From assembly GCA_963970005.1 (NCBI GenBank), contig CAXAMN010001159.1, positions 425,523 to 489,522 of the forward strand: a stretch of DNA of 64,000 bases, in the 5' to 3' direction. Made by a program: the position numbers and the translations under genes. Under the pieces are notes generated by a model. That model worked only from the letters and a program-made list of their open reading frames with translations, made no database searches and was not told the origin of the DNA. The DNA is from Durusdinium trenchii. Its lineage: Eukaryota; Sar; Dinophyceae; Suessiales; Symbiodiniaceae. Below, one piece after another: positions 35,801-48,200 of this stretch (the first letter of the stretch is position 1; every line of letters begins with the position of its first letter).

Positions 35801-38800
35801 GGCTCGGGCCCTTTGGCGACAGGAAGTAAACAGCTTAGACCTGATGGTTCAATGGTGCCAAGCGTTCATGCCATGCTAAATTCACACTGGGGAATCTTTC
35901 TTTTGAACCATCAGACCTCAACTGTATGAGCGGTCGCTGCAACCACTCAAGCAGCTTGTCCCTCAGGTCATTCGAGACCTTGGTGAGAGAATCAGCCATC
36001 TGAAGGCTGGTAGGAAGCCAGTGAATGGTGTTTCGATTCACCACCTCTTGAATCGATCTGATGTTCACCAAGCTCCTCTTGTCTTCGACAGTGGGATTCG
36101 GCGAGCTCACGCTGTCGTAAAGGCTCTTGCAGTCCGTTGCCAGCAGGGCTCGAAGCCGAGGGCCAACTCTGTGAGCTGGAATGCCAAAAACGATCTCACC
36201 CAACGTGTATTGAAGAAATGCCAGGCGATCAGCTGCACTGTCTGCTGATACCGCTTCAGCTGCTAGTGTGCTCCGGCACACCCTTTTCGACCGGGAACTC
36301 TTCCAGTCTGCAAGCCCACCATAGCAGATCTTCTCACTGACAGTTGCAGGTGCAAGAAAAAGCAACTGTCCATGTTGGCTGGCCGAATTTTGGGCATTGG
36401 CCCAGCTCGCATCGCTGTAGGCCATGATGACCGTGCTGTCATCGATCGGGACGGGAAAAAGGCGCAGTCCCAAGGAAGCTGTATCCTTCACGTGCTGCAG
36501 GGTTTGGTACAAGTAGTCCAAATCTCCATAGGTCGTGTCCTGACCCTTGTTCGACAAGCTGACTGCCGAGGAGATGTCCAAACGTGTCTGCCCTGCGAGC
36601 CACTGAAGGCATCCGCTTATGGAGCGGAACTCAGGCCAATGTTCAGGAGACAGGATGTCCGTCTTCTTGACCTTCTTGCTGATGCGGCCCATCTCAAGCC
36701 CTTCAATGAAGGCCTGCTGAACAATGCGAAGCGTCTGCAACTGACCTGTCTGCTCCAAATGAATCTCCTTGCCCTTGAAAATCAAAGGCTTGCCCTGTTC
36801 CAAAAACTGCTGCGCTCCCCACTTGAATGCACCCAAAAACTTGTCAAAAGGAAATGACTCGTTGAATGTCAGCAGAAAATCATCTACATAGCAAATCAAC
36901 ACTGCTGCAGGTGCCGGGAGATTGTTGGGATCGGGGAACAGAAACATCATATGATCGAAACTGTGCATCGTGAATCCCAACTTCAGCAATCGACTGGAAA
37001 CTTCTTTTGCCCATGTGTATGGGGCGTTGCTGAGCCCGTACACATTTCCTGTTATCTCATAGAGATCGCTCTGAAACACTCGGGCTCGGACCAAAAGAGG
37101 GTCTCGTGGAGCCTTGAGGTAAAGCTTGCCAGCACGCTCACTCAAATCCTGACAGCCTTGGAGGAAGGCAGTGGAAACGTCTCCTGCCCACATCTTCCAC
37201 TTTGAGGTGGAGTGGAATGCTTTCTGGTGAAGGCCTGAAAGGAAGATCAAGTAGGTGAGCATCTCACTGATCCTTGAAGGTGTTGGTGCCTGACGTGTCA
37301 ATGCTCGGAGGTCTGGATCTTGATTCCCGCGTGCCACGATGCGGGTTTTGGCTTTGAGGGGCGGTACGCCCTTGTTCTTGTCTCTGTAGCAGGCACGGCT
37401 GGTGATGACTCGCTTCTTCAACTCTGGATCAGCTAGGATCTTCTCCGTCTCGTCTGGAGGAACTGGCTTGAGCGACTTCCATTCCATGAAACTGGTCTCT
37501 TCTTTCTGGGCGCTTTTGATGAAGTCCTGGATGTAGTCTTCGCTCTGAGACAAAATGTCTCTGTAGCTCAGCTCTTTCTCAATGGCCTTCTTCTCTTGTC
37601 GAGTCAAACGCTTGCCATTCTTGTAGTCCTCGACGTCCGTCTCGGAGTCGCTAGGCCTGCTCAAGTTGTCTTCGACAGCGGCAGCAAGCTCTTGGACATA
37701 GACCTTGTAGTAGGCCTTGGTCGAAGGCATGGCGTTCTCTTCTGAGCCATCCCAACCTGCTTCGATCTCCTGGATCGTGCCATCACGGTAGTGGTAGTAG
37801 TACGTGTCGTGTGCAGGTGGTGGCGTGTGCCAAAGCTCTGTGATGACATTGCGAGGGCCATCAAAGGTGAACTTGCCGTCATCATCATCTTCTGGCTTGG
37901 TGCCCTCTTCGATGAGCTCATTGGTGTTGGCATCAACTGTCCTTCGCCATTTGACGTAGTTCAAAGGCGGTCCACTGGCCAAAGTGAGCTGAGGTTGTGA
38001 AACACAAAGGTCGAGCCGAGCAAAACATTCCAAATTCTTCATGCTGAGGGGTCGTGCAAAGGCGCTCTCGTAGCCGAAGAGTTCAAAAGAACCTTGTCCA
38101 GCTTTCCGGGCGGTGATGTCTGTCTTCAAGGCGTGAAATGGCCTCTTGGCAGGCAAGGTGGGCAACGGTTCATCGCCCAAGTCGTCCGGTGTCACGGGCG
38201 CCACTCTCGTCAAATCAGGTTCTCCTGGTTGAGGTAGATCATCATCTTCACCTGTCAGGTCAACTGGCTCTTGCTCTGGTAGACCTTGAAGCGGTGGTGT
38301 CACTGGGTTGCGGGGTGTGAGCCACCTGGCCCCGCTATTAGGCACGCCAGTTACACCACCTGGATGCTGTTCTGATGGTTCCAATGCAGGTGTGTCTGGT
38401 GCGATTTGATCTGCAAGAGCTTCCTGACCTGCTGATGCAAGCATGTAAGGGTCTGTAAATGTGCCCTCACGTTCAAGTCTCCTGACCGAGGTTGGAGTCC
38501 TCGATCTGGCTGGTCGTGATCTTCGGCTGGGTGTGAAAGGGGCTGGGAGCGGTGTCGCTGTGCTCGCAGATCCTTTGCCGAAGATGTTCTGTGTAATCTT
38601 TTGCTTCATATGGATCACCGTTGATGGTGACATTAGTTCTTGTGGATCTTCAGGTGGTACAGCTCCTGAAGGTTTGGTCTTCGGAAGCTTCAACTCTTTG
38701 GCCTCAGGCTGAGGTTCCTGGGGCTGGATCACCAATGGCAGGTCCATTGAAGGAAACTCCTGGTCTGCCATCTCCAAAGCTGCGGCTTCGGGAGGTGCAT

Positions 38801-41800
38801 CATCTAAGCCGTCTTCAGGCTCTTCTGGAGGTTGCGCTTCCAAAGGAATTCGGTCATCAGACCAAAGATCATCTCTCAAGTTTTGTTCAGCCTGCTGCAA
38901 GGACTTGATGTCCTGTCGGCTTGGAACATACTCTTCATAGCCGAAAACATCACGAACTTGATTCGGTGCAACTTTGAGGGTCTGATTGCCAGATTGCACC
39001 CATAGGTTGTTGTCAGGGTCTTTTCCCAAGTATCTGGCTATCCGATATCCGCCACGCTTGCGGTGTGAGCGGACTGTCCACCTCCAATAGGCCAATAGCG
39101 ACCCGGGAGTTGGATCCATGATCGGTTGCACATTTGTCTTGCGCAGCAGGGCTCTTCTCAAAGTCGATGAAGCTGTGGCTTCAGCAATGGCCTTGTAGGC
39201 CTCACATCTCATCATCGCAGCTTGTTGCTGCATGTCGGACCGGGTGGATCCTGCGACAAGAGCTCGAGGATCATTGATGAAATCCAGTCCAATGCGAGGG
39301 ATCTTTCCAAATGCAGCAATATAGGGAGGTCTGCCTGAGCTCCATGTTGCTGAGTTCTTGGCATACAATGCCGACACGATGGCGTTGTCAAGGTCCTCCG
39401 GTGATGTGCATGGAGTGGAGTCCACGATTCTTTCCAACAACATACGGAGGGTGCCATTGTGCCTTTCGATGGTGCCCAGCTTGTAGTGTGCCTCTGGTGG
39501 GATGAAGTCAACAAATGTGCCACCTTCATCACAAAAATTCATGAAGTCTGACTTGAATGCTCCATCATCGTCAACAGACAAACGAAGCGGGAAGCCGAAG
39601 TTGCGAACCCAAGCTTCTCTCAATGCCTTGGCCACATGGATGGGCTGTCTTGACTCCAAACGAATCGCAGCATGCAAATGAGTAGCCTCACAAATCATGC
39701 CCAAGATGGGGTAGTTCTTGGAGGACATGTCCCGTAGGTAGAAGATGTCTGCCTGGACGTTGTCAGCAAACTGTCCAAGATACTGCGGATGTGAGGATGC
39801 TGGATTCGGTGGCTTTGGTGGCTTTGCTCTTTGGCATGCTGAGCAAACCATAGCTTTCGTGGCTTTTATCACCTGGTCACTGGTGATGCCATTGAGTGCT
39901 AGCAGCTTGAGGATCTCAGCTGGTGGCAAATGACCCATGTTCTTATGCATCCTTGCAACTGCTGCCTTGATCGAACGATCAATGTTGGAGGCGTTTGGGA
40001 AGAAGATCTCATCGTGGAACACCTCTTTTGTCGGGTTTTCTCTTTGCAGCTGTTGCTCTGGATCCTGGTCATGTAGGTGAGCTTCTTCACCAGGAATGCC
40101 AATGTCCTCATCTGCTGTTTGCGGGTAGCCGAAAAAGAATACGGCTATGTCCACAGGTGCCTCAAAGCGTCCGCGAGGAAAGTGGACGTCAGACAAGTCC
40201 TCCGAGGAGATGTGCAACTTCTCTCGGCCGATGTACTTCAGGACTTGACCTCGGTGTGTATGAGGCACGCGCTGTGGCATCCTTTGGACAAGTGGTCTCC
40301 AGGCCAATTGAAGCCGCGTGATCTCCCATGGTAGTAGTGCTTGAATCTGTTTGTGAAGCTGGTCTTGCTGCTCCAAAATGATGTTGCTCGTACTTGATGA
40401 AGTGAAAAGCAATCTAGCACGGGCGATCACGTCTTGCCACTTCTCTTGGTCTGTGTCCGGCTGGGAGAAGGCTGCATAGACCTTCTTGATGCTGAAGCGA
40501 GTGGGGTTGTGCAACTTGGCCACGTATCTCACACCCTGGAGGATAGAGGTGATCAAGCGTTGAGGGTATTCTTGAGATTGGGTCACATCCTTTCCCTCAA
40601 GTGGCACACACTGCTTCAGTTCTTCTGCCGTCAACTTGTCGCTGAGGTAGTGCAGAATGTCCTTGTTGTTTGATGCGAATTGAAAGGTCTTCTTGATCAT
40701 CTGACCTTTGGTGTTCTTGGCTCCATATGCACCTGAGTGGCAGGTCACAAAGAAGGCGCCGGTGTCGTGCAGCATGGATTGAACTGCCTCCTCTTGCCAT
40801 AGTCGACTGGTCAATGGATTCTCCAAGAGGTAGAAATGTCCAGCTGCATGTTGGGTTCGACACCACTGCATTGCTTCTTCGACCACGGGCCGTTCCAATG
40901 CTCTTCTTGCCTCTAGCTCCTCCGGGCGGTTGACATAGTTCATGTTGTCCTGCATCAAGAGCCATGGAGTGCAGTGAAGCTGAGCTATCAAAAACAATGG
41001 TCGAAGCTTCTTTTGGATCTGTCTCACTCGGGCTTGATCGGCAGCTGTGGCAAGGTCAAAGCCGGTGTTGTAGTCAACCGGTGTGCATGCTGAGAGTCCA
41101 TGCCGTGGAGCTTGTGAAGAGATCAAACCTCGGCCTGCGAAGACTTCCAAAATGTCAGTCCTCGATTGCATTGTCCGGTGTTTTGTAGCTAAGGCCTCAT
41201 AGAGGTTGAGCTCTGTCTCAGCTGCATGCTTTGCCTTCTTGATCTTGCCGATGAGCTGCTTCTTGAATCCGGGCTTCAACGAAAGAGTGCTGCTGGGGCT
41301 CCCTGATCGATCCACTCCTGAGTTTTTGCCTCGTGATCGGCCCATGCCTGATCCGGCACTGTCGATGGAGATGGAAGGACCGACGGAGAGTGAAAGGTCT
41401 TGTCGTCCCAGTACCACTCCTCGTCCTGGCTGTTCACATCCGTGTGACTCATAACCGTCTCCTCGTCCGAGTGGATCACCATTTGGCCCTGACTGGCCAA
41501 CTGCTGGGCGTATGCCCCCAAGGGTGTCGAACGCATCCTCGAACCCTGGCGAGAAGAGGCTGAACTCGGTGGAGGAGGTAGCGGGGATGGCTGAGTTCCC
41601 GCTGACTGAATTGGCTTGGCCTTGCTCTTGGATTTGGGCTGAGTGGCTCGCATGGCCGTCTTGCCTGAGACCGATACCGGTTGCGAGATATTTGAAGAGG
41701 ATGGCTGCGGCAAGGAAGATCTTTGCGAGACCGACCATCCAGCTGAAGCCTCCCAAGTTTGCTCTTCCGTGTTCCACTTGACCCTGGTGTGGCACAGGGT

Positions 41801-44800
41801 GCACGTCGCGTAGGAACCGTACTTGTTCCCGTGGCGCTTCCACTCGGGATGAGAGCACTCCTTGGGCATGTTCACGGGCTCCCACTTGATGCGAGCCATC
41901 TGCTGATCTGCCTCCTGCTGCTGGAATCTCTCTTGCAGCGTCATCCAAGCCCTGTTGAAGGGTTTGCAGCCGAGCCTCACCATGGATGACATCCAATGGA
42001 GTGTGATCCATTCCAGGCTGAGAAGTGCCTGAACCAAGCGGCGCCAAGCTTGCATCCATCTGGGAGGTGCTGGTCGCAACATCCGTCGCAGTGAGCACAC
42101 CTGCCGTTCGCTTGGGCCTCGAAAGATCTCGGATGTCGAACTCATCTGACAGAATCTCCGGGTGAGGGTCATGCCAAAACTCTTCTGATGAAAGGCGTTG
42201 CCAAACAGAATGCTTGTGAACATCTTTTGGAAACTGTGCGATTGCAACTGTCAAATGACCATTGATCTTAACAAGTGGCAATGTGACATCAATTGCTCCA
42301 AAGTGAATGCACGAGTTTGCAACATCAATGATTGACTGCATGGTTTCCAAAAACGTGTTTGATGCAAGCAAAGGAATACCTGTATCAACTGCACTTGCCC
42401 CAATCAACAACAAATGATCATCAAAGCAAGCCGGCAAATAGACTCGATGTCTCGCCTCGATCGGATCTCCACGGCCAAACTGAAAGGCCTCGGGCGCGGT
42501 GATGCGCTTGCAACAAAGTCGATGCTGTTGGAGAAGGGAGGTGTAACCATCCAACCACTGCAACCCTGCACATGTTCTCTGACAGGCTGTATCTATCACC
42601 ATCATGCCCTGCAATGAAGAATCAACTGTAAAAACCTCATGAGCAACCACTGCAACGAAGGTGAAGTAGTTGGTGATGGGTGGAGGTTCTTGACATGGAG
42701 GTTCAACGGAGGTGTCATGACTGGTGCTGGTTCCATCCGGATGGTGAACTCCAATGTAGACCTTTTTCGACTTGGATGCGCCCTTTGCGGAGTCCTTGTC
42801 AAAGCTTTTGCCTGATCCTTTGGATCCCTTTCCGGCTTTGCCTGACTTTGGACAAACACTGTCCCCATGCCAGTGTCCTGGCTGTCCGCAGGCAGAACAT
42901 GTCGAGTTCTTCTTGCGCTCTTCCACGGACTTTGCTCCAGTGAACTTCCGGCCTAAAGTCAGGCCTTGCAACTTTTTGGCCGTCACTGTGAGGACCTGAG
43001 CAATAGCTTGAGGATCGAAAGGATCATCCTCCAACAACTCAACATCATCATCTTGCTCAATGTTGTCGTCGGGCTCTTCAAACTCGACGGAATCCGGTTG
43101 ATCCTCAAATTCAGGATCGTGAAACTCTTCATCATCCTCGTCGATGGCCTCGAGAGGCTCTTCAGCAGCTTCCGCAACAAATGCCTGGCGGACCTTGCCC
43201 TTGCCCTTTCCCTTCCTGTCTCGGTCTCGGAACGAGTTGCTTCCAAAGGACCGATAGGAAGTGGCACTTGTGGATGCTGAAGATGAGGTGGATGAACTCG
43301 AAGTAGAAGGTGAAAACTTTGCTTTGATAGGTTGGCCATCTTTCCCAAACAACTGCGGCGGTGGCTTGTGCTCAGGAAAGCTCATGCACAATGACTCAAC
43401 GATGGATTCATAGGTCAACTTGTAACCTGAGCCAATGAGAACCAGCCTTTGGTTTTCCGGACTGATGCGGCTTCTCTCCAACAACCGATTGCCTCGACTC
43501 TCCGAGTCATACATTCCTGAAACATCTACTGCGACAGACTGTAGTGCAATCTCGCATCTGCGATATCTGTTGGAGTACGCACGCATGGATTCACCTGGCT
43601 GTCGAACAATGCTCTCATAATCTGCCATGAGCTTGCGCTTCTGATACACCAAGCGTGTGGCCAAACCTGACTGCAATGTTTGCTCAATGTACTCTATACC
43701 ATCAGCTGATTCCAAGCGGTCCAGGTCACAATGCTCCAACTCTTCTTCCGCCTCTCCAGTCAATGAAGAGTACAAAAGAAGTGCAGCGTCCTTCTTGCTC
43801 ATGTAACCAGCGATTTGCCGCTTCCAGACTGACAGTTTGCGTTGCCACTTTGGGAAGCTCCTCAAGTCGTCCTTGTTGTATTTCCACGCCGGTGGAGGCG
43901 GTGGAGCACCAGTTCTATAGCGAACACCTTTCTCCGGTCCCATTCGGGAGTTCCAAGAAGATGAACTGCTCTCTGATGCATGCTCAGCTTTGTTGACTGC
44001 ATTTTGCAATGTCTTCACCAAGCTTGCCAACGACCTGTTGAGCTGTGCTGTATTGTCTTGTGGCTGTAACTGCGATTGTTGTGCACCAACACCAATGTCA
44101 ACACCTGTACCTGTATCAACAACGTTGGCCGGTGCTTCAACTGCTTTGTTCTGTTGGGCTCGTCTTCTCCTGGATCTACGACTGCTCCTGCTCTTTCCAA
44201 CCATGCCTTCAAGCTCGATGATCGGGTCATCAGTCAAAGGCTCGGACTCTGCCTGTTCACGTCCTTCATGCTCTTGAGGAGGAACTGGAGGTCCATGTCT
44301 TGGCCGGTTCAACACTCGACTTGCACGATCGACCAACAACGTTGCTTGCGAAGGATCCGGCAACAACGGTGGAGGAGAGGAAGTCGGGGAACTAGCTTGC
44401 GACTGTCGGGGGACATACATCCAAATACCATGATCTGTCTCATGCTTTTGCGACTGAACAATGTTGTAGCAGTCACTGCTCCGACATCTAGCACATTTCC
44501 AACCCTCGCCAGTCCATGTAAACGTGTCGTTGTCACACGACCAACATCGCCAAGAGGGATCGGCATCTGAACCTGCATCCTCAGGCGGAGGGGCAACGTC
44601 ACTCATGGAAAGAGCCGGGGCACTCAGATCATCAAAATCGAACATCGACCGAAGATCCTGCAACCACAGGCTCCGGTGCCAACTAGAGCACCCACTTGCT
44701 GGTGGAACGTGGGGTCTATGAAAGATCAACCAAATGCAACCATGGCGACCTTTTGCGTCTGGCGCTCGAATGAGCGTATTGGCTCGGGCCCTTTGGCGAC

Positions 44801-45249
44801 AGGAAGTAAACAGCTTAGACCTGATGGTTCAATGGTGCCAAGCGTTCATGCCATGCTAAATTCACAGTTTTTGCTTTAGGTCTTTCTTTTTAGGGGAGTT
44901 ACAGTACCTTTCTTCCTTTTCCTCCGTTGCTGCTAAAGGACCTTTAGTGTCTTCCTTGCCCTTTGCTCGTTATTTGCTTCTCTCAGAACCTTTCCACATC
45001 TCGGAAAAAGCTCCCTACCCCCCAAGGTCTCAGCCGCCCTTTGTTGCGGCTTTTTCACCCCCCTACGCCCTCCCCCTCACTCCCCTCCACGGCGGCACAC
45101 ACAACGCCTCAGCGGTCGCCTCCTCACTCCCTCGCGTTCGCCTCACTCCCGTTTCGCGGAAAACCGACGCGGTCCTGAAACTCGATGGTCCCCGCGTCCA
45201 GCCCTGGCGGCGAGTCGCCCCGAGGTTCCAAGCCCTCGATCAACGAGAC
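29805..45249 (-). CDS. ABCB exons: second nucleotide-binding domain (NBD2) and C terminus
   Basis: Exons: 45175-45249 ([13 protein letters not shown]), 35623-35661 ([12 protein letters not shown]), 34700-34769 and 34248-34303 (Walker A GPSGGGKST split across the intron), 33381-33461, 33119-33159 ([13 protein letters not shown]), 32688-32724, 32397-32474, 31604-31681 ([16 protein letters not shown]), 31332-31374 ([12 protein letters not shown]), 30663-30691, 30330-30387 ([12 protein letters not shown]) and 29805-29920, which ends at the stop codon. Each junction keeps frame: for example, the one-nt A left at 31332 plus GT at 30691 gives the serine of the family's TQS/TES position. The intron between 45175 and 35661 is 9.5 kb only because the copia element is inserted in it; the other introns of this domain are mostly 0.2-1 kb. 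Confidence 0.92.
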
Positions 45250-48200
45250 CTCGGACCGCTCCGGACGCTCCGGTGCGGCGCTGGCGCCGGTCCCGTGCCG
45301 GTCCCGGACGCGCTGCCGGTGTCGAAGGGACGGAGCTGTTTCACCAAGGGCACAGCTGATCCACATGATGAAAAAACATGTGCATGATCCACCACTGTCC
45401 CACCACTGTACTGATACACCGAGATCTTGAGACTCAAATGTCATCATGACCCAAGTCCAATGAAATTGACTTACCCAAACACGACTAATGGGACTGCCAT
45501 ATATATGTCTACATTGGGGTGGTGCCAGTGCCAGGTCAATGGGGCGGCACATACTAGCGCTGGGGTTTAGTCACCCGAATTTGCAGAAAGTCACCCGGCC
45601 GCATGGAAACGCAGCATTAGTCAAAAGTCACCCGGCTCGCGAAAAGTCACCCGTTTTATGTCAACACACAATGTAAACGCTCTACGGAAGTATGTTTGTC
45701 AAAACTGCTATACATGAAGAATTAACTGCCCCTGTGCAGGGAAAGAACTAGTTTTATGTCGAAGCTTGCAGCGTTTTGGTGACCGAACCCCAATCAGAAC
45801 GCAAGGTTAGGACTATCGTGATGATTACCCCCTAAACATAGATGCAGCACGCTGCCCTGCTTGCTTTGCTCTTCAAGAGCTGTGCAGTGATGACCTTCAT
45901 GTGGAAAAGATCACTAAAGGAAACATGGTGAGGAGTGCCGCGCGAGTCCCATGCACCCATGTACCCACGGCCCATGTACTCACGTCCCATGTACCCAAAC
46001 AATGGTGTTGAACTGACGCTCCAAAGCTTATCTTCCAATGAGGGTGACATCTTGCATCTAACCCCAATGGAAACGCAGCATCCAAACAATGTTGTTGACC
46101 TATGTTGACCTAATGCTCTTCCAGCTATATTGCCATCTTGCATCTAACCCCAATGGAAACGCAACATCCAGACGACTTTCTACAAGACCAGACGACTTAA
46201 CACAAGTGCTTGTAATGGCAGTCCCAGACAGATCGTGTCTGGGATAGATATATATAATACCAAGGATCCAAAAGTAACTGGATAGATGCAGTAAACTATG
46301 CAGTACATCTTTCCTTAGGCGTCTTTCTCAAGAAGCTCCCCTTTTCCACCGATCCCACGGCCGCTGTCGACCCAACCGGGCTCCGACCCTCAGAGACCGG
46401 ATGAGCCAAGGGGCTCGGTCCATGAGCTTGAACATGTCGTGGCAAGCGACCTGAGTGCCGACGATCCAACGCATACCACGCGCGTGAAGAACTGAAGAAA
46501 CGAAGCCGAAGACGAAGCAAATGGTGGGATCAGTAGCGGGTTGACTAGTGGTGGGACTAGTGGTGGGATTCATCTGACGACGAAGTGTCTTCATGATCCG
46601 ATGGCTCGCTTCCATCAACCCTTCTCAACTCTCACAGGAAAATTGATTCGTGACAAAGAAAGGAGTAATCATCAGGGCCACAGAAGGGCTGGTTATATAG
46701 ACGCAAAAATTCATAGTCAGGGGTCTTCATACACCACCCTTTCCGTGGTCGTACAGGTGTGGTGTTTGTTGATGACACCTGGCATATCCTGGCATCCAAA
46801 TGCGGCATGACGTCGGCATGCTCTGAAAACCATCACGCACTCAGCTTAGTCACCTTGGCTTTGGTGGCATCTCCAACCATCACGGCGGCTTGTCCTTGCC
46901 GCGGCGTGCGTGTTCGCGGAGTTCGGATGAACGTGGTCTTTGCCGGTGTTTCACACCGGCTGCGGTTTCTGATGCTTCACCGCTTATGGTCTCGTCCTGC
47001 GCCCATGCCAGCATAGAAAATGCCCATGAAAGCCATCATGACCTCGGCCGTCGCGGAGGATGCACGCCCCGCCCCGAACGCCACGGGACGAACGAGTACT
47101 GAGTATCGGGGCGTCCGACGGTGAGGCGTCGGAGCAAATCGGGACTGACCATGTGGCGCCGGAGGCGTGGGTTGAAGAGGGATCAAATCAATCGGCATCT
47201 CTTCCAGTCCAGATGGGTGGGGAAGTTGGGTATGGCCATGGGCCCGGCGATGGGGTGAACTCCGCCGTGGGAACACCCGTCCACGTATACCTCGTGGTCA
47301 ATCCGAGAATCTCCCCTGAAGTCCGCAGTTCCATCTCTGATCAGGATGGAGGCGATGTAAAAGCCCCCAGCCATGATGAAGAACATAATGCCTGGGCATT
47401 CAGATCTGCTTCTCATTGATATATATAAATATATATATTGAATATCCTGACTCTAAATGCTTTCTGCAAACGTTCAAACAGAAGGACACATAAAAACGAT
47501 CAGTTCGTCCTCTCAATTGCTTCTTCGGTTTCATCGCATCAGTTCTTCGTCCTTCCCAAGCCGGCGCCTGAGGCAACTCCGAAGCCCAAGCCAGCCAAGA
47601 AGTTGCGGCGACACATGCCGTGCACGGACTTGTCCACCCAACCTGTGTAACTCGCTGAGTTCGCTGATTTGGACGCAGAGTTCGGACATGGCGATGTTGG
47701 GCGGTGAAACACCCGTCGTTCGACGTTCGACGTTGGGCAGAAGTCGTCTGGGGCGCTTTCTCAACAGCTCCTCTGCTGGCGCCCCATGCGATCAAGTTGG
47801 AATTGATTCTTTGGCCCAAGCAGCCACAGAAGAAGTTTCTGAAGACTAAATGATGATTTAACAAGAAAGCACCTAATGGATCCTAATGGGTCTTTGCCAA
47901 AGAAACACACCAGCTAGCACCCCACCATTGCCAAAACGTTCCGGGCGTGCTTCAACTTCCACATGTGGCTGAACCCTGGGATGCCCACTACCTCCTCAAC
48001 TACGGTGATGTCTTCGACACTGTCCTAAGCCGGTGCTCCCGTACCGAACCCGGGAGCACCCGGTGGATCCACCAAGCCACCCACGTACATCGCCACCAAC
48101 GACTTCTCCACGCCCATGGCTTGGACGGTGCGTGCGTTCATCACCGAGTCGGTGACGATCTGCTGGGCGTTCTTCAGGTTCGTGTTCCTGCGGAAGCCGG

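Larger units (their letters stand above)
35703..44866 (-). mobile_element. Full-length Ty1/copia LTR retrotransposon in an intron of the ABC transporter gene
   Basis: Seen in the sequence: a 184-bp direct repeat at both ends with no difference found by eye, a 6-bp flanking duplication GTTTTT (35697-35702 and 44867-44872), a tRNA primer-binding candidate next to the 5' LTR, a purine-rich tract next to the 3' LTR and one open frame covering almost the whole inside. The order protease, integrase, reverse transcriptase, RNase H defines the copia group (order known from the family). The element is 9164 bp and lies in the same orientation as the host gene. Identical LTRs imply a recent insertion, because the two LTRs are copies of one template at integration. 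The LTR starts TG on the element strand but ends in CTAG rather than the usual CA, so the exact ends may differ by a base or two. Confidence 0.95.

Noticed and set aside
37661..40965. Short open frames overlapping the copia polyprotein (for example 37661-37936, 39212-39532, 40597-40965)
   Set aside because: Shadows of the gag-pol frame; the pol motifs are all in the long frame there.
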